From Chloroflexota bacterium (GTDB lineage Bacteria; Chloroflexota; Anaerolineae; Anaerolineales; Villigracilaceae): a DNA stretch of 64,000 nt. Below are positions 17,767 through 26,543 of this stretch, piece after piece; position 1 is the first letter of the stretch, and the number at the start of each line of letters is the position of its first letter. The translations under genes and the position numbers were made by a program. The notes under the pieces are model-generated. The model made no database searches. It worked only from the letters and a program-made list of their open reading frames with translations, and was not told the DNA's origin. The stretch spans positions 62,001 through 126,000 of the forward strand of contig JACRBI010000030.1 in assembly GCA_016234495.1 (NCBI GenBank), in the 5' to 3' direction.

Positions 17767-19101
17767 TCAGTGCAAATAAACCGGCCGGGGATTTTCAGTC
17801 GATTGCAATTTTCCTGCGAGCCATCCAGTTACACCCTCATCATACGGAAGCATTTTTTGATCACTTGTCGCTTCAACAATGAAAGATTCCTCCCCCGTGT
17901 TGATGTATACCACGATGTGGTTTGGCTCTTTGGGATCCTGAATATTATCCAAATCAACATATACAAGATCTACAACCCAATCTACCGGAGCGGCCTTGAT
18001 CATGCTGGCCAGCAAAATGGATAAATCTTCGCAGTCGCCGCCGCCAGCGAGCATGGTTTCGAGTGGATAACGGGGCGTCTCCAACTCTTCGCTGGCGTAA
18101 TGAGTCAATTGACCGATCATGTGCCAGACTCGATAGATAAATTCATGGGGAGTGGATGATTTCCCATAAAGCTCTGGTATCACACTCTGGAATGCATCCG
18201 GCGTAATAAAGACCGAGAAATCCCTTACCCAAAGAAGGGAGTCATCCATTCTGGAAATTTCCCTTGCCTGCCAGTTCCCGTCTATCACCAAACTGCGCGT
18301 CTTTGCGCCATTCTCGAAATCGTATTCGAAATCAGAAAAAGGCATTACCCATGAGATTAATTGCCCATCCGTGTCGTAAAAAGTGGCATCAACCTTGCGG
18401 TCATGGACAACAATGTAGGGCGGCTTTAATGCAATATCATTGAGGTTATCATAATCTCCCGCCAGCGCGTCAAATTTTTCAGCTAATTGTGAATATTCCG
18501 TGTGCAGCGATTTATGCTTGCCATCCAAATTATTATATTCATAGATCAAATATGTATTCGTTGATTTCAGCGACTGGAAGTCGTTGTTCAGCCTGGAATA
18601 GTTCTGCTCCGCAATCCGGCTGCTGGACTTTAAAGCCTGAATTTCGGATTGCAAAACGTTATATTGCGACACAGAAATTACCGCTCCCCCGGCAATCAGG
18701 CCTAGGCTGACAATTGTCAACAGCCATGCAATTGCGTAGGAGATAGGCCATTTGGCCGGCTTTGAGCTTTGAGCCGGGCGCGGTTTGGTATGTGAGGTCT
18801 TGCTGCTTCTTTCAGGTGTCTGTTTATTACCTGCCGGCATCACAGCGATCTGCCCGCCTTCCTTCCTCAGGTTTTCAAGCGCCTTAATCCCAATCATGTG
18901 GCCAGGGAAAAGGCTTAAAAATATTTTCAGAGCCTCTATTTTCTCGGTGTTGGTCTCAAGGCTATAGATATACCAGACCCAGGCAGCCTCGTTTCGCATG
19001 TCACTTTTTACAATTGAATCGAATATTTTCCGCGCTTCCGCCCTTTGATCCTTTTTCCATAACGCAATTCCGTGCTCCATCCTTTGTTCTGACAATGACA
19101 T
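17767..19101 (-). CDS. Membrane protein: TPR-like, coiled coil and transglutaminase-like domains
   Basis: A 444-residue protein. Residues 1-80 resemble a TPR pair (ALWKKDQRAEARKIFDSIVK). A Lys/Pro/Ser linker follows, then one membrane helix near ~118-140 and a long coiled coil at ~145-225. Residues ~300-430 look like a transglutaminase-like cysteine-protease fold: GGGDCEDLSILLASM (Cys in the nucleophile position), PNHIVVYINT (His) and VEATSDQKMLPY (Asp). The three residues are in the expected order, so an active extracytoplasmic hydrolase or crosslinker is plausible. GGGAG sits before ATG 19101. Its neighbours on this strand are secreted proteins. Confidence 0.8.
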   Translation of the reverse strand: MSLSEQRMEHGIALWKKDQRAEARKIFDSIVKSDMRNEAAWVWYIYSLETNTEKIEALKIFLSLFPGHMIGIKALENLRKEGGQIAVMPAGNKQTPERSSKTSHTKPRPAQSSKPAKWPISYAIAWLLTIVSLGLIAGGAVISVSQYNVLQSEIQALKSSSRIAEQNYSRLNNDFQSLKSTNTYLIYEYNNLDGKHKSLHTEYSQLAEKFDALAGDYDNLNDIALKPPYIVVHDRKVDATFYDTDGQLISWVMPFSDFEYDFENGAKTRSLVIDGNWQAREISRMDDSLLWVRDFSVFITPDAFQSVIPELYGKSSTPHEFIYRVWHMIGQLTHYASEELETPRYPLETMLAGGGDCEDLSILLASMIKAAPVDWVVDLVYVDLDNIQDPKEPNHIVVYINTGEESFIVEATSDQKMLPYDEGVTGWLAGKLQSTENPRPVYLH

Positions 19102-19387
19102 GGCTATCTCCCGGACCTGGTAAACCCAGTATTATTAATTTTGAAGCGAGCAACACCCATCACCGCCCCGCTGCGCAGAAAAATATCTGTTTTCGAACAC
19201 TAGTTTATCTGGCATGGGCCTGTACGCGCATATTAATTATATGAGAAAAAAGTTTTTCAAGTTGAGTCAATGTCCAATCTCAACTGCGGTGAGTATAGAC
19301 CGAATCACGTTCGAAATCAACGTTCCAAGAAGGCAGGTCAAATTCGAGCTCAGGCTGCAAATTCCCAGCCACACAGTTTGCTTGATT
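19102..19387. other. Gene-free interval
   Basis: About 286 bases with no supported open frame, no known RNA and no clear repeat. It should contain the promoter of the coiled-coil/transglutaminase-like gene on the - strand, but no convincing -35/-10 pair is seen. Confidence 0.5.
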
Positions 19388-19420
19388 AAAGAAAAACACC
19401 GCCCTCGGGTAAGGCGGTGC
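19388..19420 (-). terminator. Terminator of the tRNA-Pro transcript
   Basis: On the - strand CACCGCC and GGCGGTG form a 7-bp stem around a 9-base loop, followed by TTTTTCTTT. It lies 14 bases past the tRNA 3' end. Confidence 0.8.
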
Positions 19421-19433
19421 AAAACTTTGTCTG

Positions 19434-19507
19434 TCGGGGTGAGAGGATTTGAACCTCCGACCTCACGGACCCGAACCGTGCGCTCTACCGGTCTGAGCCA
19501 CACCCCG
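19434..19507 (-). tRNA. tRNA-Pro, anticodon CGG
   Basis: The 74 bases fold into a full cloverleaf. The acceptor stem pairs CGGGGTG with CACCCCG, the D stem is GCTC/GAGC, the anticodon stem is CACGG/CCGTG with loop TTCGGGT, and the T arm has loop TTCAAAT. The anticodon is CGG, which reads CCG proline codons. The discriminator base is A and the CCA end is not encoded, so it must be added by a nucleotidyltransferase. Confidence 0.95.
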
Positions 19508-19517
19508 GACGGAGTGC

Positions 19518-19545
19518 ATTATACCATTGCGAGTCTGTTTGGCAA
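19518..19545 (-). promoter_or_regulatory. Promoter of tRNA-Pro
   Basis: On the - strand TTGCCA (19545-19540) and TATAAT (19523-19518) are separated by 16 bases, with an extended TGG just before the -10 box. The tRNA 5' end follows after 10 bases. Confidence 0.75.
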
Positions 19546-19551
19546 GTCAAG

Positions 19552-20481
19552 TTATGGGTTTAATAAAACCTCCATGGTGTAAATATAAACGTACTTTTTT
19601 AAGTCGGGGTCGGCTATGCTTAACGCAGAGTTGTCCTGCCGGAAAGATAGGCGCGCGAGTGTCGGCTCTGTTACTTTATAAGGCAGCGTGGTTTCAAAGG
19701 ATTCCGGCTCGATGCCCTTGAAATTCAGAATGCGAGAACCAATTGCTTCGCCGTCTGGGAGCAGCAGTTCAATAACCAAAGGCTGGTCTGTGAAAGGCCA
19801 GAAGCGCCCTTTGAGATTAAGCACTCCGCCGGAGATAATGTCACCTTCCTTCAAGCCTTCCAGCATGGCACGCTCGTAGATCATGTTCCCGACCGGGTTG
19901 ATCTGGCTGGTGCCGATGGAATACAAAAGCACCGGCATGGTGTTCAAAGCCTGAATGCGGCCGGACTTGTCTTTGGTGCTGATGCGGATGTATCCCGCTT
20001 CTGACACGGCGCGGATCTCAAAGGAAAGATCAACAGTGCGGAATGTTCCTTTCGGAAAATGATCAACCGCTTTTAACAAGCGCTGCAACAAACGACCGTC
20101 TTCGCCGATGAGGTCGAACAGTACCTTCTCGCTTTCGCCCGAAACAAGATTGACCTGTAACTTGATCGGCGACACGAGGCTGGACATCGGACCCGGCGAC
20201 AGGAAGTGAATCTGCGCGTACTCGGTAAAGCCTGCCTCAAATGTGGGCGTGGCCGTCGGTGCCGGGGTCGCAGGCTCAGGCGTTTTTGTGGGGACGGGGG
20301 TTTCTGTCAGCGGTACGGTCTGCGTCAGCGCATTGGATGTGGCGAAAATTGCCTCGCCTGTAAGCGCAACCACTGTCGGGAGGGAATGGGTAGGCAAAGC
20401 CGCAGGCGCTGACTCGGCTAATTGCGAGCAGGCAGATAAAAGTCCAAGAAGAGATGCGAAAATGATAATTTTAAGTTTCAT
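19552..20481 (-). CDS. Lipoprotein with Thr/Pro stalk and beta domains
   Basis: A 309-residue lipoprotein: signal MKLKIIIFASLLGLLSAC with lipobox LSAC, a Thr/Pro/Ala-rich stalk at ~50-85, then two beta-rich segments (~90-190 and ~195-305). The first opens FLSPGPMSSLVSPIKLQVNL and the second has SGGVLNLKGRFWPFTDQPLVIELL, a wording like Ig-like or spore-germination-type beta-sandwich domains. No catalytic residues were noticed. It follows the M32 peptidase gene by 67 bases across a strong hairpin and has no obvious Shine-Dalgarno. Function unknown; probably cell-surface binding. Confidence 0.8.
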   Translation of the reverse strand: MKLKIIIFASLLGLLSACSQLAESAPAALPTHSLPTVVALTGEAIFATSNALTQTVPLTETPVPTKTPEPATPAPTATPTFEAGFTEYAQIHFLSPGPMSSLVSPIKLQVNLVSGESEKVLFDLIGEDGRLLQRLLKAVDHFPKGTFRTVDLSFEIRAVSEAGYIRISTKDKSGRIQALNTMPVLLYSIGTSQINPVGNMIYERAMLEGLKEGDIISGGVLNLKGRFWPFTDQPLVIELLLPDGEAIGSRILNFKGIEPESFETTLPYKVTEPTLARLSFRQDNSALSIADPDLKKYVYIYTMEVLLNP

Positions 20482-20498
20482 GAATGAGAGGAATCAAC

Positions 20499-20550
20499 GT
20501 CCCGCAGGGTTGCGAATCCCATTGAGATTCTTCCTGCGGGACGGTTTTTT
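20499..20550 (+). terminator. Strong hairpin with T-run on the + strand
   Basis: GTCCCGCAGG (20499-20508) pairs with CCTGCGGGAC (20533-20542), with an inner GAATC/GATTC stem, followed by GGTTTTTT. The T-run faces the + strand, where no gene ends. On the - strand it lies between the M32 gene and the next lipoprotein and may attenuate or protect the message. Confidence 0.55.
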
Positions 20551-22045
20551 ATAGCCCGTAAATATCGTTATATTTCTTCGTCAAATAGCGGACGTATGGC
20601 GCGGAATCGATCTTCGAGCCGGTGACCTTTTGAATGAGATCCTGCGGGTCATGCTTGCGACCGTACACATGGACTTTCTCGCGCAGCCAATTGAGCAGGG
20701 AATCAAATTGACCTTTGCGAATCTGGTCATCAAGCCCGCGAATATCCTTGTTGATCCTTTCCCAAAGTTGAGCCGAGACAAGGTTTCCAAGCGCGTAGGT
20801 CGGGAAATAACCGAACAAAGCCCACGACCAGTGAATGTCCTGCAAAACACCATGCGCGTCATCGGGCGGAGTAATGCCGACATACTCCCGCATCTTCGAA
20901 TTCCAGATTTCAGGGAGGTCTTTAAGGGCGATACTTCCGTCGAGCATACCGATCTCAAGTTCAAGGCGCAGCATGATGTGTAAATTGTAGGTGGCTTCAT
21001 CCGCCTCGACGCGGATTAGAGAAGGCTCAACTTTATTAACGGCCTTGTAAAAAGTCTTCGCGCTGAGGCCATCAAGCTGGGATGGGAACATCTTTTTCAA
21101 CTCAGGGAAGAAATACTCCCAAAACGGGAGCGAGCGCCCGACAAGATTTTCCCACATGCGTGATTGCGATTCATGTACAGCCGATGACACACCGTTCGCC
21201 AGAGGTGTCCGATCATATAACGGATTGACACCTTGCTCGTACATGGCGTGACCAGCTTCATGCATCCCGCTGAACAAAGTCTCAAGCGGATTCTCAGCCT
21301 TGTACCGATTTGTGATGCGCACATCATTCACGCTGAAAGATGTTTCAAATGGATGAGCAGCCTTGTCCTGCCTGCCGCGGCTAAAGTCGTAGCCGAATTT
21401 GGAAATGATGACCTCGCTGAAATCCCAGACCTTTTTCTCGGCGTATTTCTTGTGCAGGAAATCCGCCTTAACTTGTTTGGACTCTCGAATGGCTTTGATA
21501 AGTTTCACCTGCTGCGGGCGTACTTTATTGAAGATATCTTTTACTTCGATGGTCTTCATGCCCGGCTCGTAATCGTCGAGCAGAATATCATAAGGATGGT
21601 CGGCGGGCGGAAAATACGAAACGTATTTATGCATCAAACCCATGACTTTTTCGAGGTGCGGCAGGAAGATGGAAAAATCCGACTTCTTCTTTGCCTCTGC
21701 CCACGCTTCGAAGGACGCGGTCGTAACCACTGCCTGCTCGGCCACAAATTCTGAAGGCAGCCGTGTGGCTTTATCGAAATCGCGCGCAGCCACTCGCACC
21801 AGCGCGGCATCATCAGAATCGGAACCTGCAAATTCCTGCTTCAAGTCCGCCAGCAATTTGCCAACTTCATCAGACGTTGCTTTTTGGTGCGCGATCTTGC
21901 CAAGGGTCGCAAGATGCTGCCCGCGCGCTTCGGCACCACCACGCGGCATGTTCACCTGCTGATCCCAGCCCAACACACTGGCGGCATGGTTAATATCTGA
22001 CACTTCACCGAGGATTTCTTTTAGTTGATTCAATTTTTCTGACAT
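20549..22045 (-). CDS. Metallocarboxypeptidase, family M32 (Taq-type)
   Basis: A 498-residue zinc enzyme of the usual M32 length. It removes C-terminal amino acids from peptides in the cytoplasm. The zinc motif HEAGH lies near residue 262 (GMHEAGHAMYEQGV), followed by the family block ANGVSSAVHESQSRMWENLVGRS, in which the Glu is the third zinc ligand. The N-terminus (ASVLGWDQQVNMPRGGAEAR) and late NLHIMLRLELEIGMLDGS segment are also typical. AGGAGATCAC before ATG 22045 supports the start. No signal peptide. Confidence 0.95.
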   Translation of the reverse strand: MSEKLNQLKEILGEVSDINHAASVLGWDQQVNMPRGGAEARGQHLATLGKIAHQKATSDEVGKLLADLKQEFAGSDSDDAALVRVAARDFDKATRLPSEFVAEQAVVTTASFEAWAEAKKKSDFSIFLPHLEKVMGLMHKYVSYFPPADHPYDILLDDYEPGMKTIEVKDIFNKVRPQQVKLIKAIRESKQVKADFLHKKYAEKKVWDFSEVIISKFGYDFSRGRQDKAAHPFETSFSVNDVRITNRYKAENPLETLFSGMHEAGHAMYEQGVNPLYDRTPLANGVSSAVHESQSRMWENLVGRSLPFWEYFFPELKKMFPSQLDGLSAKTFYKAVNKVEPSLIRVEADEATYNLHIMLRLELEIGMLDGSIALKDLPEIWNSKMREYVGITPPDDAHGVLQDIHWSWALFGYFPTYALGNLVSAQLWERINKDIRGLDDQIRKGQFDSLLNWLREKVHVYGRKHDPQDLIQKVTGSKIDSAPYVRYLTKKYNDIYGL

Positions 22046-22229
22046 GTGATCTCCTGATTTGAGGTACAGCTTTCAAAAAATGAATTGGATTCCTTCATCC
22101 AAGACGGATGCCTGCTCGAAAACACGTTCACCGCAAACTGAAAACTGATTCTGCTTCGTGGGCATTTCCTCCGCCCGAACATTCGTCACCGCGCGGACAG
22201 GTTTTATTTTATCGCAAGGCAGTTGCAAA

Positions 22230-22925
22230 TTACGGACACTTATGGCTGGTTCCTGTGCCATCGTACAGGATGGCCTGATCCATGCCCTCGCGCATTTCCA
22301 CTTTTTTCACTTGCGGGCGGCCGGGCATCACGTAGTCATAAACTGTATATGTGCCGGGATTCAGCCAGACCTGATTGTTTGGATGAGTGAAATATGAAGT
22401 GAGGACAATTTCGCCGGGCATGATGTACATGTCATGTTCGCTGCAATTATACAAATAAGCGGGGACAGGCCAATCGGTAAATGTAAAGTCGGGCACGGAA
22501 CTCAGCTCGCCTTCCAAACTGGAGTAATCCGTTTGAATCGATACCCAGCCGCTATGATCCGAATCGGGAATTGCAACCTGCACCCAGTCGGAAAGCACAT
22601 CGCGGGCAATCACATCTGCGCTCGTACCCTTCACTAAAACTCCAATTGGGTTGTATGCCAGACCCGGTCCGCGCCGAATAAACAGATTGCCTTTCACGGC
22701 GCTGATTGTCACCTTGGGCAAAGCTGTCTCGGTTGGGGCAGCCAGTGTTTGGGTCGGCACAAGCGTTGCAGATTGAGCAGTTGGCATAACCTGGGTTCGA
22801 GTCGCTGCGGGTAGAACATTTTGAGAAGTTGGCAGGGCAGGCTGCGGGTTGATCTGACTCGGCATACATCCCTGAGTCAGGATGACAACCACGAGCGCGA
22901 TCAAAAAATTTCGGCGTTTATTCAT
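22230..22925 (-). CDS. Lipoprotein with bacterial SH3 domain
   Basis: A 231-residue lipoprotein with signal MNKRRNFLIALVVVILTQGC (lipobox TQGC, Cys20) and a Thr/Pro/Ala-rich linker to ~70. An SH3b domain follows at ~75-130 (GNLFIRRGPGLAYNPIGVLVKGTSADVIARD, then WVQVAI and GWVS), a module that often binds peptidoglycan or other envelope material. The C-terminal ~90 residues contain NPGTYTVYDYVMPGRPQVKK and two Cys. It starts six bases after the MacB-like permease stop, so it is the last gene of the export operon and may be an accessory on the outer face. Confidence 0.85.
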   Translation of the reverse strand: MNKRRNFLIALVVVILTQGCMPSQINPQPALPTSQNVLPAATRTQVMPTAQSATLVPTQTLAAPTETALPKVTISAVKGNLFIRRGPGLAYNPIGVLVKGTSADVIARDVLSDWVQVAIPDSDHSGWVSIQTDYSSLEGELSSVPDFTFTDWPVPAYLYNCSEHDMYIMPGEIVLTSYFTHPNNQVWLNPGTYTVYDYVMPGRPQVKKVEMREGMDQAILYDGTGTSHKCP

Positions 22926-22931
22926 TCCAGC

Positions 22932-24188
22932 CTACTCGTATCGCAGCGCTTCAACAGGCTCAAGGTTGGCGGCGCGGCTGGCGGGATAAATACCAAAAAA
23001 CAAGCCGATGATCGCCGAGAAACTTGTCGAAAGGATGATCGCATCGGTGCCAACAATTGGCGTGAAATTATTTCCTGTGGCTGTTGCCACCTTCCCCACC
23101 GCGAAAGCGATCAGCCAGCCGAACATGATTCCGATGATGCCGCCGATCAAACTCAGCAGGGAAGATTCGGTCAGGAATTGGAGCAGGATATCTTTCTTGC
23201 GCGCGCCCAATGCCTTGCGCAAACCGATCTCGCGCGTGCGTTCCGTGACCGACACGAGCATAATGTTCATAATGCCGATCCCGCCGACGAGCAGGGAAAT
23301 CCCGGCGATACCGCCGAGGAAAATGGTCAGAACGCCTGTGATGGTTTCAAAAGTTTTTAGAAAATCCTGCTGGGTAAAAACCGTGAAATCGTCCGCGCCG
23401 ATCGGGGTTCGATGCCGCTGGCGCAGAATATTGGAAATTTCATCCGATGCCTGAACAACCGATTCAGCGGTTGTGGCTTGTACAAAAAGAACGTCTATTT
23501 CGTCGCGCGAATCGCGTTTGATCAAACGCGCCTGCGCTGTCGTGAACGGGATGTACGCCGCATTGTCTTCGCTGCCAAAAGCGCCGCCGCCTTTTGCAAC
23601 CAGCACTCCGATGACCCGGAACGGCTGGCCTTCAATGCGGATGGTTTCGCCGACAACTCCATCGGCATGACCAAAGATCGCCTCCGCTGTTTCGGGGCCA
23701 AGCACAACGACCGACATCCTTCCAAGCATGTGTTCTTCGTTCAAAAACTCGCCTTCAGCAAGTTCCAAATTACGCACCGTTGAATAGGAAGGGGTTACGC
23801 CTGAAATCGTTGAAGTTGATTTCTCGCCGCCAAACGTTAAAGTCCCATTGCCTTGTATAGCCGGAGCAACCATCCCGACAGAGGGAGCCGCAAAAGGGTC
23901 TGCGATCGCGTCGGCATCGGCAAGCGTCAGCGGACGGTTATTGTTGCCGCTCCGCCCGCTGCCCGGCCCTCCCGGAGGACCCTCCGCAGCGCCGCTAAAA
24001 ACAAACAAGAGGTTCGTGCCGATACTGCTGATTGAGCCGGTGATGGATGCTTGCGCCCCGTTCCCCACCGCAAGCATCGCGATGACTGCCGCCACGCCGA
24101 TCACAATGCCAAGCACGGTCAGCCCGGAACGCATTTTATTGCCATTCAAACTTTCAATGGCTTCGAGAAGAGCTTGAGTAAATGTCAT
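22932..24188 (-). CDS. MacB-type ABC transporter permease
   Basis: A 418-residue permease of the FtsX/MacB family. Its membrane topology is one N-terminal helix (~22-42), a large extracytoplasmic domain (~45-290; the MacB periplasmic core) and three C-terminal helices (~295-320, 345-370, 385-405). The signature [32 protein letters not shown] is present, as is the start [20 protein letters not shown]. The extracytoplasmic domain contains a Gly/Pro/Asn-rich loop near 70-85. It overlaps the ATPase gene by 4 bases. MacB-like proteins are mechanotransmitting exporters of peptides, macrolides or lipids. Confidence 0.93.
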   Translation of the reverse strand: MTFTQALLEAIESLNGNKMRSGLTVLGIVIGVAAVIAMLAVGNGAQASITGSISSIGTNLLFVFSGAAEGPPGGPGSGRSGNNNRPLTLADADAIADPFAAPSVGMVAPAIQGNGTLTFGGEKSTSTISGVTPSYSTVRNLELAEGEFLNEEHMLGRMSVVVLGPETAEAIFGHADGVVGETIRIEGQPFRVIGVLVAKGGGAFGSEDNAAYIPFTTAQARLIKRDSRDEIDVLFVQATTAESVVQASDEISNILRQRHRTPIGADDFTVFTQQDFLKTFETITGVLTIFLGGIAGISLLVGGIGIMNIMLVSVTERTREIGLRKALGARKKDILLQFLTESSLLSLIGGIIGIMFGWLIAFAVGKVATATGNNFTPIVGTDAIILSTSFSAIIGLFFGIYPASRAANLEPVEALRYE

Positions 24189-24886
24189 TTTGCCTTCCCA
24201 TTTTTTTCTTCGCCAGAAGACTCAAGTTCGCCGTCGCGCAAGCGAATCACGCGCTGGGTCTGTTCTGCAATCGCGGCATCGTGCGTGACGATGATCAAGG
24301 TCGTGCCGCGTTCTTTGTTGAGATTCAGCAGCAGGTTCATGATCTCCTTGCCGACCTTTGAATCAAGATTTCCCGTCGGCTCATCGGCCATAATCATGGC
24401 TGGGTCATTCACGATGGCGCGCGCAACCGCCACGCGCTGCTGCTGTCCGCCTGAAAGTTCATACGGGCGATGCGTCATGCGGTCACTCAGCCCGACAGCA
24501 TCCAACGCGGCTCGCGCGCGCTCACGTCGTCCTTCCGTCAGTCCGGCGTAACGCAAAGGCAGTTCAACATTGCCCAACGCAGTTAAACGCGAGAGCAAAT
24601 TAAAGCTTTGAAAAACGAAACCGACCTTGCGATTGCGGACACTGGCAAGCTGGTCATCCGTCATTTGCCCGACCGATTCGCCGTCAAGAATATACTCGCC
24701 TGATGTTGGCCTGTCCAAACAGCCAAGCGTGTTCATCATGGTCGATTTACCCGATCCAGATGGCCCCATGATGGAAAGCACTTCACCGCGCCTGATCTTA
24801 AATGAAACACCGCGCAAAGCCTGCACATCAAACTCGCCCATCTTATAAGTTTTTACCAGATCACGAGCTTCGATCACCCAATCCAT
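24185..24886 (-). CDS. MacB/LolD-type ABC transporter ATPase
   Basis: A 233-residue nucleotide-binding protein. The ATG at 24886 follows GGAGG and is chosen over an upstream start at 24907. Walker A is [12 protein letters not shown], the Q-loop region is [14 protein letters not shown], the signature is [15 protein letters not shown], Walker B is [12 protein letters not shown], and the His switch is IIVTHD. It powers the adjacent FtsX-type permease. The reading order on this strand is adaptor, ATPase, permease, SH3 lipoprotein, with 4-base or smaller gaps, so this is one operon. Confidence 0.97.
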   Translation of the reverse strand: MDWVIEARDLVKTYKMGEFDVQALRGVSFKIRRGEVLSIMGPSGSGKSTMMNTLGCLDRPTSGEYILDGESVGQMTDDQLASVRNRKVGFVFQSFNLLSRLTALGNVELPLRYAGLTEGRRERARAALDAVGLSDRMTHRPYELSGGQQQRVAVARAIVNDPAMIMADEPTGNLDSKVGKEIMNLLLNLNKERGTTLIIVTHDAAIAEQTQRVIRLRDGELESSGEEKNGKAK

Positions 24887-24887
24887 A

Positions 24888-26144
24888 TCAGCCTCCAAAC
24901 GGCCCATTGAATTGGGATGGCGGATTCAGAATGATCAGATCGCCTTCCTTCAAGTCACCGCCGATCAGCACGCTGGTTGTATCGGATGAAGAACCGAGCT
25001 CGATCTTGACCTGAACAGGCTGGCCGTCAACCAGTTTGTACACCACCCGGTCACCATCCACCAACCGAACCGCGCGATTGGGAATCAACACCACATCCTT
25101 GATCTCTTCCACTACGACAGTTACCGCGGCGGTCATGCCGGGTTTGACGAGTTCATCTGCGTCAGTCAATTCAACAGTGACCGTAAAACTCACAACGCCT
25201 TGCAGCGTATCGCCTGACTGACCGACTTCCACAACCTTGCCTGCGTATGGTTTTCCAAGGATTGCATCAAATGTAAGGGATGCGCTTTGGCCGACGAACA
25301 CGCTGTTGATATCCACTTCCGAGACTTGCAAATCCACAAGCAGGTGCGAAAGATCGTCCACGCGGAAGGCGGGTGACCCGGTTGAAACCTGATCTCCAAC
25401 AGAAGGGGATGCCTGTGTGATCGTTCCATCAAAGGGAGCGGAGATAAAAGCAAGGTTTAAGGTTGACTGGGCGGCAGCAACACGCGCCTCCGCAGCGGCA
25501 ATATCAGCCGGGTCTGCGCCGTCTTTCAGGCGTTCGTAAGCGCGGCGGGCATCATCTAATTGCGCTTCGGTCAACGCCAGGTTTTCATCGGCATCTGCGA
25601 TAGTTTCTGCATCGGCATAGCCTTTGTATTTCCGCACTTTGGGTATTCCAAATTCGTAATAGGTATCGATGATGTCGATCTTGCCGTTCAATTCAAGCCG
25701 CCAGTTGTATGCCTTCTGGTAGGCTTTTTCTGCTCGATCCACAGCGACCAGGGCCTGCGCGCGCGCCGTATCAGAATTTAGCAAATCTTCCAAAGCCCTT
25801 TTGGCGCTGGCAAGGTCGGCTTCTGCGAGGATAATGCTCTGGTTAAGAGAAGTTTTATCGAGGCTGGCCAGTTCATCGTCACGCGAGACGCGCGTGCCTA
25901 CATCCACATTAACAGCATCCACGATCCCGTTCGTCTGCCAGATCAGTACCGCGCTTTGTCTTGCACGCACGCTGCCAGTCGCGCCAATCGATGCGACCAG
26001 ATTTCCGCGCGCGGCTGTTGTCGTTTGAAATAACGGTTCAGTTCCTGTGCGCGAGCGGGAAAAGAATATCGCTATCACGCCAACCACGACCACAGCGAGA
26101 ATGACCCAGGTTAGGCGGGAAAACTTTGCAAAAAATTGTTTCAT
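24888..26144 (-). CDS. Membrane fusion/adaptor protein (HlyD/MacA-like)
   Basis: A 418-residue adaptor. An N-terminal membrane anchor (~12-30) precedes a biotinyl-lipoyl-like half ([19 protein letters not shown]). A helical hairpin at ~95-230 is rich in Ala/Glu, with a beta-barrel domain ([23 protein letters not shown]) and a C-terminal domain with [29 protein letters not shown] before ATG 26144 supports the start. With the two following genes it forms a MacAB-like export system. No TolC homologue is present, as expected if the cell lacks a classical outer membrane, which is an inference from the likely phylum. Confidence 0.92.
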   Translation of the reverse strand: MKQFFAKFSRLTWVILAVVVVGVIAIFFSRSRTGTEPLFQTTTAARGNLVASIGATGSVRARQSAVLIWQTNGIVDAVNVDVGTRVSRDDELASLDKTSLNQSIILAEADLASAKRALEDLLNSDTARAQALVAVDRAEKAYQKAYNWRLELNGKIDIIDTYYEFGIPKVRKYKGYADAETIADADENLALTEAQLDDARRAYERLKDGADPADIAAAEARVAAAQSTLNLAFISAPFDGTITQASPSVGDQVSTGSPAFRVDDLSHLLVDLQVSEVDINSVFVGQSASLTFDAILGKPYAGKVVEVGQSGDTLQGVVSFTVTVELTDADELVKPGMTAAVTVVVEEIKDVVLIPNRAVRLVDGDRVVYKLVDGQPVQVKIELGSSSDTTSVLIGGDLKEGDLIILNPPSQFNGPFGG

Positions 26145-26543
26145 GTGATTCCTCCGAAAGTACAGTTACATAGTATCGCATAATTTGGCAACCAGAAATT
26201 TCGATTTTCCCTCGCGGGCTTCAACGAAAAGTTTACTTAATCATGAGACAAGCGATAGTCCGCGTTCAGAAATTCTTACGCGTCTTAATTCGATTCAAGT
26301 ATATCCACTCATTGTGTAAAAATTGTGTGGTTCTGGAAACGACGTTCATTTTAATTCAGTAATACGAAACCAATCGCTTTTCGATGTTGAATTTAATAAA
26401 TGTCTAATGCTAAAATTGTGACGATTGTCGTCCGCTTTGGTGACATTTAAGCCTATGGACGGGCAATTAGATTAGGTATCATCACTCAAGATAATCGAAA
26501 GACCTTAGATGTATATGGTTACCCCCCTTGATGCGGAGGCATT
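26145..26543. other. Intergenic region between divergent operons
   Basis: About 400 bases, AT-richer than its surroundings, between the export operon (-) and the GltD-like gene (+). It holds the ribosome sites of both genes at its ends. A 39-codon ATG frame at 26243 has no ribosome site and is not called. No convincing promoter pair, repeat or RNA was found. Confidence 0.5.

Noticed and set aside
20499-20550. Riboswitch between M32 and the lipoprotein
   Set aside because: It is a simple long hairpin with a T-run on the other strand and no aptamer-like side structure.
26243-26362. A 39-codon ATG frame in the intergenic gap
   Set aside because: No ribosome site, no recognisable protein feature.
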